From NCBI GenBank assembly GCA_016709575.1, contig JADJMM010000011.1:62001-126000 (forward strand): 64,000 nucleotides of DNA, in the 5' to 3' direction. The position numbers were made by a program, and so were the translations under genes. Within the stretch, counting starts at the first letter, position 1. Every line of letters begins with the position of its first letter. Of the stretch, positions 44,656 through 54,457 are shown piece by piece. The DNA is from Sphingobacteriaceae bacterium. Its GTDB lineage: Bacteria; Bacteroidota; Bacteroidia; B-17B0; Aurantibacillaceae. The notes below the pieces were generated by a model. That model saw only the letters and a program-made list of their open reading frames with translations. It made no database searches and was not told where the DNA came from.

Positions 44656-46668
44656 AAGGTATAGTGATTATGTAACTTGTGCCTTGATTTATTGTTGATT
44701 TCTGGGTGCAATTTCCTTGTAACTGTTCTATTCTACTTCTAATGTTTTTCAATCCAATACCATCCCCTTCGCCTTGAGTCGTAGAATTAAAACCAATTCC
44801 ATCATCCGATAAATTTAAGGAGATATAATCCGCTGTGTAATCCATATTTATATTGAGTTTAGTGGCATTGGCATATTTTAATGTATTAGACGCAATTTCT
44901 TGTACAATTCTATATAAATAAAGTTCCGTTTTCCTTGTAAAAATCAAATTTTTAAACTCTTCCGAAATACTTAGGTTTACTTTAGTTTTATTGTTTGAGG
45001 CATTTATCTGCTCCTTTAGATTTTCTATTGCCACTACTATTCCTCTTGACAAATCATCCGGCATCAAATTATGAGATAAACTTCTAAGTTCATTAATACT
45101 TTGATCTACTAATTCTGCTACTTCCATCGGATTAACATTAGACTGAGTTAAACGCATTTTCGCTACAGATAATTTTTGCCCAATACCGTCATGTAGTTCT
45201 CGAGCAATCCGGGCTCGTTCTTGTTGTTCTGTTTCAAAAGCAGCATTAGCCACCATCTCCTGATGCTTCAATTCTTGGCGTGACTTATTGCTCCGGTATA
45301 TGAGATAAACCACAGTACCTAAACTAAGCAATAAAAAAATGAAAAATAATACTATTTGCTGTCGACGTTTATTAGAATTTAGAAGTTCAGTTTGACGTAA
45401 TTGATTTTCATACTTTAATTTTTGGTTCTCACTTTCCTTTTTGTCGGTTTCGTATTTCAATTGTAGCTCAGATGTGATGGCAAAATTTTCTGAAATAACT
45501 AGAGAATCTTTTATGTTATTATATAACTCATTATAACGAAGTGCGGTTCTAAAATCATTTACAGCAAAATAATAATCAGCTGCAGCTTTATAAATGCTTT
45601 TTACAATGTTTTTTGAATATCACTATGAACGTACTTAAGCACAGTATCCAAATTCATTTTTGCTAACTCCAATTTTTTTGATTTCGAATAAAGAGTAACT
45701 AAATTAACTCCCGCTGAAACATAGCTTTCCGTAATAAACGGATTCATTGAACTCTCCTTTGCTTTCTCGAAATTAACTATTGCCTTATCTGCCAAATTAG
45801 ATGCGTCATAAATTAATCCTAAATGATCATACCCGGTGGCAATCCCTATTTTATTATCTACTTTTTCAAAATTCTCTAATGCTGCATATGTATAAAAAAG
45901 TGCTGAATCGTATCGGTTTAGTCGGTAGTAGATTAGCCCAAGACCCATATTTGAATAGCTAAGTCCGTTTAAACTATTTAGCTCCTCCCAAATATGGATC
46001 GATTTAAGTTCATACTGTAAAGCTGATTGGTATTTTTTTTGTTCCTTATAAACTACAGAAATGTTATGGCAAACATTAGCAATTCCAACCTTATCACTTA
46101 TTTCTTCCTTAATTTTTAGTGCTTCCAGCAATAATCTTACACCTTCACTAAACCAATTCTTCGAAATGTAGAGGCTTGCCAAATTCAAACACGCACTCGA
46201 CAACGGCTTTCTATACTTGTGCTTCTTACAAAGATCAATGGATTGTAGATAATATTTTTGAGCGCTGTCAAATTGCGGAACTTCCGAGTAAACATTTCCA
46301 ATATTACTATATGCTTTAGCAATTCTTAAAGTATCTTTCAGCGAATGCCAAATTTCAATTGAAGAAAGGTACACTTGTACAGCTTCTTTAAGTTGACCAA
46401 GCATATTATAATTATAAGCAATTGTATTTAAGGCGTGCGCTTCAATCTTCTTTAATTTCTTTTCCCTTGAAAACGCCAAAGCTTTTTTTCCCGTTTCCAA
46501 TCCCTCTTTGGCATTTTCATTGCCAAGCTCCCAAGCAAGCAAGCAAAGTGTATTTCCTCGAGAGGTGTCGCTTAAATTAGATGATAAACTTTTTCTTAAA
46601 CTGTCTATCTGACTTTGTTGAGAAAACAAACTATAACTCAGGAAAATAAATGCTAAAAGTATTCGCAT
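44639..46668 (-). CDS. TPR-containing membrane histidine kinase, frameshifted at an A6 run
   Basis: The first part (46668-45601) has a signal peptide (MRILLAFIFLSYSLFS) and about seven TPR units. It stops at 45601, but a T6 run (45609-45614) lies just before, and one added base continues the frame through 'SIYKAAADYYFAVNDFRTAL' and 'AITSELQLKYETDKKESEN' into the second part (45460-44639). That part has a transmembrane helix ('IVLFFIFLLLSLGTVVYLI'), a HisKA_3 box with the His in 'ARIARELHDGIGQKLSV', and a HATPase domain ('DDGIGFNSTTQGEGDGIGLK'). The whole gives about 675 residues, normal for the Bacteroidota TPR-kinase family. Sequence error at the homopolymer is the most likely cause of the break. 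Confidence 0.85.
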
Positions 46669-46758
46669 GCCTTTTATAAAGGTAAATATTAACTAATTAA
46701 AACCAACACCTGAATGTAAAATTCAACATATAAAATACTTGGTGCTAGGTTTTAAAAC

Positions 46759-48451
46759 TTAAAAACGTTTTCTTGGATTAAAAGGTTTGTTTGGCTGTTC
46801 TATTGTAGTTAAGATACTCTTTGCCTTTCCTTCGGTCGACAACACCTCAATAGCAGCCTGTATATCTCTATCCGCCTTTACACTTTGACCGATACGGCCT
46901 AATTGAAAATAATAACGTGAGGCTATTTCTTCTTCAATGAATTGCTTTATTTCTGCTTTGTTTTTTACTAAGTCGTCTTTTTTATCTGCTTTAATTTTAG
47001 CACCCAGACTTTCGTATTCAGCTTTAATGTTAGTAAAATATTTTTCGTTCTCAGCTTCTTTTTTTAATTCCTCCATCACTAATTCTGTTTCGGTTTTATA
47101 GCTGTAATCTTTATCCTTTTAAAAAAGCCATAAACTCATCATAATCTGAATTAGAAATCTGAAATTCTTTTACAGGCGGGATTTTTTCGTGCTTTAAAAC
47201 ATATTGCGTTGCGTAAGTGAAAATCAGATTCTTGTTTAATAAAGCTAAAGTGATGTTACTTAATTTATGTTCACCTGTTTTTATATCCGGCAAAATACCT
47301 GCTCCATCATATACAATTCTACCACCTTTGGTTTTGAAAGCTGTAATTAAAGAATCAGGCACTTTTTCAACACGTCCTTCTTCATCTTTATTGCTATAAT
47401 CTAAAGCTTGCACACAACGGCCGCTGGGGATATAATATTTAGCAACGGTTACTTTTAATTTAGCATTGTACATTAACTCACGGGTTTGTTGCACTAACCC
47501 TTTTCCATAAGAACGAGAACCAATCAATACTGCTCTGTCTAAATCTTGCAAAGAACCTGCAACAATTTCTGCGGCTGAAGCAGAATTCTCATCAATTAAA
47601 ACAACTAATGGAATTTGCGTGTCAATTGGATTATATAACGAAACATAAGTTCTCTCCCAATCCGAAATTTTTCCTTTGGTATAAACTACTTCTTTATTTT
47701 TATCGATGAAAAAATTCACAATATTTACCGCCTCTTGCAATAATCCGCCGGGATTGCCGCGTAAATCAATTACCAAAGACTTACAATTTTTTTCCTTCAA
47801 TTTTAAAAACGCATCTTTTACCAATACACTACAATTTTCAGTAAAGCTTGTAAGTCTTATATAACCGGTGTTATCGTTAAGCATGGTTGAATAAGGAACC
47901 GCCGGAACTTTTATTTCTTCACGCATTAAACTTATCTCGGCTGGTATTGTTTGTCCGGCATGAATAACTTTTAATTTTAATGGAGAACCTGCATTACCTT
48001 TTAAAAGCGGACGAACATCGTCTGATTTTTTTCCTTTTACAGATTGTCCGTTTACTTCCACAATTTCATCGCCTGCTCTAATACCTGCACGATGAGCAGA
48101 GAAACCTTCGTAAGGATCAACAACAATTATTTTTCCTTCAATATCCGTAACTAACGCACCCACTCCGCCGTATTCGCCGGTAGTCATATACATAAAATCT
48201 TCAATATCATTTTCAGTAATATAATTTGTGTAAGGGTCCAAAGATTCCAACATGGCATCAATGGCGGTTTTCATTAATTGCCCCGGCTTAGTTTCATCCA
48301 CATACGATTCATTAAGCACGCGGTATAGACTTGAGAAAATATCTAAGTTTTTTGATACTTCAAATAAATCGGTAGGTGCAAAGCTGGCAAAGAATATTGC
48401 AACAGAAGCAATAAGTATGATGTATGTTTTTTTATTGAATAGTTTTTTCAT
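46759..48451 (-). CDS. S41 family C-terminal processing peptidase, frameshifted near its C-terminus
   Basis: The protein reads from 48451 through an N-terminal signal anchor, 'LYRVLNESYVDETKPGQL', a PDZ domain ('HRAGIRAGDEIVEVNGQSV') and the S41 catalytic core. The Ser/Lys dyad is in 'DENSASAAEIVAGSLQD' and 'SRSYGKGLVQQT'. At 47117-47126 (T4/A6) the frame ends as FLKG-stop. Removing one base gives 'AFLKDKDYSYKTETELVMEE', joining directly to the 106-residue frame ending at 46759 with 'EEEIASRYYFQLGRIGQSV', the standard C-terminal helical region of this family. Total about 560 residues. It is probably a periplasmic carboxyl-terminal protease. rnpA lies just upstream, a common arrangement in Bacteroidota. 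Confidence 0.88.
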
Positions 48452-48497
48452 TTAAATACTTGAAATCCTAATTAAAATTACGGAATATTTTCGGGTA

Positions 48498-48909
48498 CTA
48501 AGCACCACTGGTACTAATTTGCTTAGTTAAATTATTCAAAAGTTTTGCAAGTGACTTAAAGATGACGTCAAATTCCTCGCTTTTATTCCCATAATAAAGC
48601 AAAGCTATATTTAGTTTGGCTTGTCCAACTAAACCATAAAACTCACCCTTTTGGAGCCGATACCCCTCGCGCATCCGGCGTTTTAATTTATTGCGGTCGT
48701 TAGCATGTTTGAACTTTTTTTTAGGGACCACAAACATGGCTTTTACCTCTGGTTTTGTTTCGGTTTTTTCAGCAAGATAAATGAGTTTTATAGGGTAAGC
48801 ACTAAGGGTTTGTCCCTTTTCGAAGAGCATATCTATTTGCTTTTTACTGCAAAGGCGTTCGTTTTTATGGAAGGTATTAGCCAGGCTGAATTTTTTAGTA
48901 AATATACAT
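48498..48909 (-). CDS. rnpA: Ribonuclease P protein component
   Basis: The core 'MLFEKGQTLSAYPIKLIYLA', 'NRNKLKRRMREGYRL'-like segment (here DRNKLKRRMREGYRL) is the RnpA signature. The ATG at 48830 would miss the conserved N-terminus, because the same frame continues upstream as 'FHKNERLCSKKQID', an expected part of the family. No standard start codon occurs in that frame before a stop at about 48916. One added T in the run near 48899 would join it to the ATG at 48909. Thus either a non-standard start or a small error hides the true start. RnpA is the protein subunit of RNase P, which matures the tRNA leaders seen in this window. Confidence 0.85.
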
Positions 48910-48987
48910 TATAAGAGCGGAAATGACAGAAAGGGTTGTTATTTGAGTTTATTTTTTTACTTTTACACCGAATTAATTTAAACAACA

Positions 48988-49143
48988 ATGGGAAAAGGCG
49001 ATAAAAGATCGAAACGCGGAAAAATACACATAGGTAGCTATGGTAGAACACGTCCGAAGAAAAAAGCTGCTAAAAAAGCAAATGCTGCAGCTAAAAAAGG
49101 AAAAGCAGCTCCTAAAAAAGCGGCTAAAAAAGCAGCAAAATAA
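48988..49143 (+). CDS. 30S ribosomal protein THX
   Basis: This 51-residue protein is too short for most gene-length cut-offs. It reads MGKGDKRSKRGKIHIGSYGR then TRPKKK, which matches bacterial THX (bS22-like/Thx), a small basic peptide in the head of the 30S subunit. The first 24 residues are the conserved part; the remainder is a Lys/Ala tail (AAKKANAAAKKGKAAPKK) longer than in the Thermus protein. It is divergent from rnpA and is followed by a strong terminator. Confidence 0.9.
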   Translation: MGKGDKRSKRGKIHIGSYGRTRPKKKAAKKANAAAKKGKAAPKKAAKKAAK

Positions 49144-49148
49144 AAATT

Positions 49149-49171
49149 ATCCCGCCCAGGCGGGATTTTTT
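49149..49171 (+). terminator. Terminator of the THX gene
   Basis: ATCCCGCC-CA-GGCGGGAT (49149-49166) with a T6 run. It begins 6 bp after the THX stop. Confidence 0.85.
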
Positions 49172-49180
49172 AATTAAATA

Positions 49181-49210
49181 AAAAGCCCAATGAAAATTCA
49201 TAGGGCTTTT
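49181..49210 (-). terminator. Terminator of the BI-1 gene (bidirectional)
   Basis: AAAAGCCC-(ATGAA..TTCAT)-GGGCTTTT forms a stem with a T-run on either strand. It lies 20 bp downstream of the BI-1 stop. Confidence 0.75.
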
Positions 49211-49229
49211 TTATTGATAATGTTTTCTA

Positions 49230-49967
49230 TTAATCTCTCTTACCGAACAAACGTAAAAGGTAAAGGAAGATATTGATGAAATCTAAATAAAGAGTTAATG
49301 CTCCCATGATGCTCATCTTTTTAAATGGAGTACTACCATCATCTTCAGCAGCCATGTTTTTAATTTTCTGAACATCCCAAGCTGTTAAACCTGTAAAGAT
49401 TATTACTCCTAAAATACTGGTGATAAAGCCCATCGTGTCGCTTTTCATGAAAATGTTTATTACAGAAGCGATAATAATTCCAAATAAACCAATCATTAAT
49501 AAACTTCCCATTTTAGTTAAATCAGTTTTTGTAGTATAACCTGCAATTGCCATAATAGCAAATAAAGCAACTGTACTTAAAAACACATTTACAATTGAAC
49601 CTAATGAATATACCATGAAGATGAAACTTAAACTGATGCCGTTCACTGCAGCGTATGCTAAGAACACAGCGATTAATGCAGGATAAGAAAGTTTATTAAA
49701 GCCAAATGACATTAATAACACAAATCCTAATGGTGCAAACATAACCACCCAAGCTAAAGTTGACAATTTATATCCACCACCTTCTGCTTCGGTAAACAAC
49801 ATTTGTACTAAACTTGGCACAAAAGCAAAAAGCATTGATGCGATTGTAGTCATTACTAATGCTACCGACATCCAAGCAAAAACAGAACGCAATAAATTAC
49901 TTGTAGTAACTACTGATGCATATTCAATTTTGTCGATGTTTGTTCCTCTGAAATTTTGATTTTCCAT
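49230..49967 (-). CDS. Bax inhibitor-1/YccA family membrane protein
   Basis: The protein has 245 residues with seven hydrophobic helices. The N-terminal 'TSNLLRSVFAWMSVALVMTT', the central 'AYAAVNGISLSFIFMVYSLG', and 'TGLTAWDVQKIKNMA' match the TMBIM/BI-1 family. The C-terminal 'GALTLYLDFINIFLYLLRLF' contains the conserved Asp. These proteins act as pH-sensitive calcium leak channels; in bacteria the role is less clear. It lies 30 bp downstream of sucB in the same direction and may be read through from that operon. Confidence 0.93.
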   Translation of the reverse strand: MENQNFRGTNIDKIEYASVVTTSNLLRSVFAWMSVALVMTTIASMLFAFVPSLVQMLFTEAEGGGYKLSTLAWVVMFAPLGFVLLMSFGFNKLSYPALIAVFLAYAAVNGISLSFIFMVYSLGSIVNVFLSTVALFAIMAIAGYTTKTDLTKMGSLLMIGLFGIIIASVINIFMKSDTMGFITSILGVIIFTGLTAWDVQKIKNMAAEDDGSTPFKKMSIMGALTLYLDFINIFLYLLRLFGKRD

Positions 49968-49997
49968 TTTTATATATTTTACAGTTAAAACTAATAA

Positions 49998-51245
49998 TTA
50001 TAATCCTAATAATACTTCCTCAGGGTTTTTACCACCGAATAACATTTTGCTTGGGTTCTCAAGCATTTCTTTTACTTTCACTAAGAAACCAACGCTTTCT
50101 TTTCCATCAATAATACGGTGATCGTAACTTAAAGCAATGTACATCATCGGACGAATTTTTACTTCTCCGTTAACAGCCATTGGTCGGTCAACTACATTAT
50201 GCATTCCTAAAATGGCACTCTGTGGTGGATTGATAATTGGTGTACTCATCATACTTCCAAAAACGCCGCCATTAGTAATCGTAAATGTTCCGCCTTCCAT
50301 ATCGGCAATAGTTAATTTACCATCGCGTGCTTTAATTGCTAATTCTTTTATACCTAATTCTATTTGCGCAAGACTCATTAATTCTGCATTTCGTAATACC
50401 GGAACCATTAATCCTTTTGGAGCGCTTACCGCAATCCCAATATCACAATACTTGTTGTAAATAATTTCATCTCCGTCAATCATTCCATTCACTGCAGGAT
50501 AATGATATAAGGCTTCAGTAACTGCTTTCGTAAAGAAACTCATGAAACCAATGTTGCTTCCGTAAACTTCTTTAAATTTATCTTTGTACTTAGCACGTAT
50601 AGCGTAAATCGCACTCATATCAACTTCATTAAATGTAGTTAACATGGCTGTTTCGTTTTTCACAGCAACCAAACGTTTAGCAACTGTTTTACGAAGCGCA
50701 GTCATTTTTACTTTATCTTTTTCTCTTCCGCCCTTCCAACTATTTGAAAGCACTTCCTGTACATTTGGTAAACCATTCGATAAAGCTGCTAACACATCTT
50801 GTTTTGTAATACGACCATCTTTACCGGTTCCATTTATCTGAGCTGATTTTACACCATTCTCATTCATAATTTTTGCTGCAGAAACGCTCGGCGTTCCTTT
50901 TGCATAACTCTCAGATTTTTCAACCACAGGAGTTGCAACGGCAACTTTTTTCTCTTCCTTCTTAACTTCAACCTTCGTTTCAGTTTTTGGTTTCGCTTCT
51001 GGTTTAAAAGAAGTATCAATCTTTACTACAACGGCTCCAACCTTTACAGTATCGCCTTCAGCTGCTAAAACTTCTATCTTTCCGCTTTCTTCAGCGTTTA
51101 GCGTTAAAGTTGCTTTATCTGAATCAATCTCGGCAAGAACTTCATCTTTTTCTACAACATCACCACTTTTTCTAACCCAGCGCGCAATGGTTACTTCTGT
51201 AATTGATTCACCTGGACTTGGTACTTTTAATTCTACAATTGCCAT
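49998..51245 (-). CDS. sucB: Dihydrolipoamide succinyltransferase (2-oxoglutarate dehydrogenase E2)
   Basis: The protein has 415 residues. The lipoyl domain (about 1-80) has the modified Lys44 in 'AEIDSDKATLTL'. A Lys/Glu/Val-rich linker (about 80-115) is followed by the E3-binding domain (about 118-155, 'SVSAAKIMNENGV', 'GKDGRITKQDVL'). The catalytic acyltransferase domain (about 185-415) has the active His and Asp in 'SYDHRIIDGKESV'. It forms the core of the 2-oxoglutarate dehydrogenase complex in the TCA cycle. sucA is 12 bp upstream. Confidence 0.95.
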   Translation of the reverse strand: MAIVELKVPSPGESITEVTIARWVRKSGDVVEKDEVLAEIDSDKATLTLNAEESGKIEVLAAEGDTVKVGAVVVKIDTSFKPEAKPKTETKVEVKKEEKKVAVATPVVEKSESYAKGTPSVSAAKIMNENGVKSAQINGTGKDGRITKQDVLAALSNGLPNVQEVLSNSWKGGREKDKVKMTALRKTVAKRLVAVKNETAMLTTFNEVDMSAIYAIRAKYKDKFKEVYGSNIGFMSFFTKAVTEALYHYPAVNGMIDGDEIIYNKYCDIGIAVSAPKGLMVPVLRNAELMSLAQIELGIKELAIKARDGKLTIADMEGGTFTITNGGVFGSMMSTPIINPPQSAILGMHNVVDRPMAVNGEVKIRPMMYIALSYDHRIIDGKESVGFLVKVKEMLENPSKMLFGGKNPEEVLLGL

Positions 51246-51257
51246 AAAAAATTTATT

Positions 51258-53989
51258 TTATTTCACTAATACTTTTGAAAATATTTTACTCATGATCATT
51301 TCATTCTCTTCGTTATGACGTTTTGCAAATCCTGTTGCAGGAGATGCTGCATCATCACGACCAATATATTTTAAATTCAATGAACGTACCGCATGATCAA
51401 TATGACGCCATGCTCCGGCGTTTTCTGTTTCTTCCTGTACCCACATTAAATCTTTTGCCTTACTATATTTTTTCAGAATCGCTTCCACTTGTTTGTGAGG
51501 GAAAGGATACAACTGTTCGATACGCACAAACGCAACATCATCTGCTCCTTCTTTTTCTCTGCGTTCAATTAAATCGTAATAAATTTTTCCTGAACAAAAT
51601 GCAATGCGTGTTACTTTTTTAGAATCTGCTTTCACATCATCTAATACTTCCTGGAATCCGCCCTTGGCAAAATCACTTAACTTACTTACGCAAGCCGGGT
51701 AACGCAATAATTTTTTCGGCGTAAAACAAATTAATGGCTTACGGAAATCATGTTTTAACTGACGGCGTAGAGCATGAAACTGTTGTGCCGGAGTTGTTGC
51801 GTTAATAACGTAAACATTATTATTAGCGCACATTTGTAAAAAACGTTCCATACGAGCAGATGAATGTTCTGGTCCTTGTCCTTCATAACCATGAGGCAAT
51901 AACATTACCAAGCCATTCATACGTCGCCATTTATTTTCTGCGGCAACTACATATTGATCAATAATAATTTGAGCACCATTAAAGAAATCCCCAAACTGCG
52001 CTTCCCAAATCGTTAAAATATTTGGTGCAGCAAAAGCGTATCCATATTCAAAACCTAAAACACCATATTCACTTAAGTGAGAATTAAAAATTCTTAATTC
52101 ACCTTTAGCATCAATATTATTTAATGGCGTGTATTCTTCTTCACTGTCTTCAATTTTTACAACAGCGTGGCGGTGACTAAATGTTCCTCGTTCCACATCT
52201 TGTCCAGTAAAACGAACGTGGTGTCCTTCTTTCATTAAAGAAGCATAACCTAATAATTCACCCATGGCCCAATCGTAATTATCGTTGGTGATCATGGCTT
52301 TTCTATCTTCAAATACTTTCTGAATTTTATTGAAGAATTTTTTGTCTTTAGGAAGTTCTGTTGTTTTCTTTGCTAATTCTAGAAATGCTTTTTCATTTAT
52401 AGAAGTATCAGGAGAAGTTTCAAAATCCTTATCGGTTGCCATTCTTACACCTTTCCAATTTCCTTCTAAGAAAGAAGTAATTTTCGCTGTAACACTTTTA
52501 CGGGCTTCATCCAGATAAGTATCTAATTTATTTCTGAATTCCTTTTCTATTTCTTTTGCTTCAGCAGCTAATTCCGAGCCATCTTCTTCTAATTTCTTAA
52601 CGTAAATTTCTTTTACATTAGGATGAGCAGCAATTGCTTTATATAAAATAGGTTGTGTAAAACGTGGCTCATCACCTTCGTTATGTCCGTATTTTCTGTA
52701 ACACAACACATCAATAAATACATCGCGGTGAAACGTTTGACGGAAATCCATTGCTAATTGTGAAATAAAACATAAAGCTTCCACATCATCACCATTCACG
52801 TGAAACACGGGTGACAAAACTACTTTAGCAATATCTGTACAATAAGTTGATGAACGAGCATCTAAAAAGTTTGTTGTAAAACCAATTTGATTATTAATTA
52901 CGAAGTGAATTGTTCCTCCGGTTTTATAACCATCGAGCTGACTCATCTGTAACACCTCATAAACAATACCTTGTCCGGCAATAGCAGCATCACCGTGAAT
53001 TAAAACAGGACAAACTTTTGAATTATCTCCACTATATTGGTTATCAATTTTTGCACGTGAAATTCCTTCGACAACAGGACTTACCGTTTCTAAGTGAGAC
53101 GGATTCGGTGTTAAACTAATATGAACTTTATTCCCATCCTCACTTAATTTATCACTTGAATAACCCATGTGATATTTTACATCCCCATCAAATAAGGAAT
53201 CCTCACTTGGTCTTCCTTCAAATTCCGTGAAAACATCCTTATAGCTTTTTTGCATGATGTTCGTTAACACATTCAAACGACCACGATGCGCCATTCCAAT
53301 AACATAATCACCAATGCCTAAATGAGAACCGTGTTCAATAAGAGCGGACATGCCGGGGATTATTGATTCACCACCTTCTAAAGAAAAACGTTTTTGTCCA
53401 ACAAATTTGGTATGTAAATAGCTTTCGAAAACAACAGCCTGCGTTAATTTTTTAAGAATAGTACGTTTTTCGTTTGTATTGAATGAAGGAGTGTTTTTAG
53501 ATTTCTCCATGCGTTCTTGAAGCCATTTAACAACTTTTGGCTCACGCATAAACATATACTCAGCGCCAATACTTCCGCAATACGTTTGCTCTAAATGCGA
53601 AATAATGTCTTTCAATTTAGCAGAACCCAAACCGATTTCATTTCCTGCTTGGAAAACAGTATCTAAATCTTTTTCGGATAATCCGAAATTCTCCAGAGCT
53701 AAAGTGGGTTCATAAGTACGGCGTTGGCGAACAGGATTTGTTTTAGTAAATAGATGTCCGCGCTGACGATAGCCTGCAATAAGTCCAATTACTTTAAACT
53801 CCTTTGCAATGTTTTCGGGAATACCGCCACCACTTGATTTGCTATCGTAATTAGTGCTGGCAAACTCAAATCCTTGAAAAAATCGCGCCAAGAGGCGTCT
53901 ACGGAATTAGGGTCCTTTACATACTGCTCGAAAAGGCTTTCAATAGCAGTAACATCGCTGGTTCCTATATATGAAAATTTGTCTGTCAT
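51258..53989 (-). CDS. sucA: 2-oxoglutarate dehydrogenase E1, frameshifted near its N-terminus
   Basis: The N-terminal frame (53989 on) reads 'MTDKFSYIGTSDVTAIESLF' and ends 'VDASWRDFF' before drifting off. At the A6 run (53877-53882) one added base continues it as 'WRDFFQGFEFASTNY', the expected join, into the main 877-residue frame ending at 51258. The combined length of about 910 residues is normal. The thiamine-diphosphate region has 'GDAAIAGQGIVYEVLQMSQL' and 'FVINNQIGFTT'. The C-terminal transketolase part has 'HGYEGQGPEHSSARMERFL'. Because the enzyme is central to the TCA cycle, a true loss is unlikely. Confidence 0.92.
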
Positions 53990-54010
53990 AAAGAATCAAA
54001 AAGTAAAGCA

Positions 54011-54018
54011 CAAATTTA
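54011..54018 (-). promoter_or_regulatory. Candidate -7 box for the sucAB operon
   Basis: On the minus strand TAAATTTG lies 21 bp upstream of the sucA start. No clear TTG at -33 is seen. Confidence 0.35.
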
Positions 54019-54040
54019 GCACTTTAATAGGAATTTCTTG

Positions 54041-54048
54041 TATTTTTG
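54041..54048 (+). promoter_or_regulatory. Candidate -7 box for the SPOR gene
   Basis: TATTTTTG ends 4 bp before the GTG start at 54053. If used, the transcript would be almost leaderless. A weak TTTA (54015-54018) stands at the -33 distance. Confidence 0.35.
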
Positions 54049-54052
54049 TAGA

Positions 54053-54451
54053 GTGAATAAAGCGCTTGTTTTTACATATTTACTGCTTATTTCCTTTATA
54101 GGTTTAGCCCAGGAAAACCCAAATACGGGTCAAATGCAAACCGATTTAAAGGTGAAGCAATTAATGGATAAAAAAGCCTCTTATAACCGCTTAAATAATG
54201 GCGAATATGATGGTTTCCGCATTAAAATTCATTTTGGAGTTGATAGAATTAAAGCGCGTGAAATAAAGTCGAAATTTGCTGCTAAATTTCAAGATTATAC
54301 GCCGTATGAGGATTACGATCAGCCTAATTTTATAATTGTGGTTGGCGATTTCAGAACTAAGTTAGAAGCTTTTGAAGCCCTTAAAAAAGTACAAATAGAA
54401 TTCCCCAACAGCTTTATTATTAAAAGCAAAATAAAACCGATGAAGGTTTAA
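54053..54451 (+). CDS. SPOR-domain periplasmic protein
   Basis: A TTG at 54038 is in frame, but the GTG at 54053 gives a better signal peptide (MNKALVFTYLLLISFIGLAQ). The 132-residue protein then has a SPOR domain (about 55-130: 'FRIKIHFGVDRIKAREIKSK', 'NFIIVVGDFRTKLEAFEAL'), which binds denuded peptidoglycan at division sites or elsewhere. It has no other domain. It is divergent from sucA and followed 6 bp later by the oxidoreductase gene, so it may be the first gene of that operon. Confidence 0.8.
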   Translation: MNKALVFTYLLLISFIGLAQENPNTGQMQTDLKVKQLMDKKASYNRLNNGEYDGFRIKIHFGVDRIKAREIKSKFAAKFQDYTPYEDYDQPNFIIVVGDFRTKLEAFEALKKVQIEFPNSFIIKSKIKPMKV

Positions 54452-54457
54452 AACGCG

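Noticed and set aside
48833..49051. A 72-codon antisense frame across the start of the THX gene and rnpA upstream region
   Set aside because: The sense strand encodes a clear THX protein here and an rnpA N-terminus; the frame has no family features.
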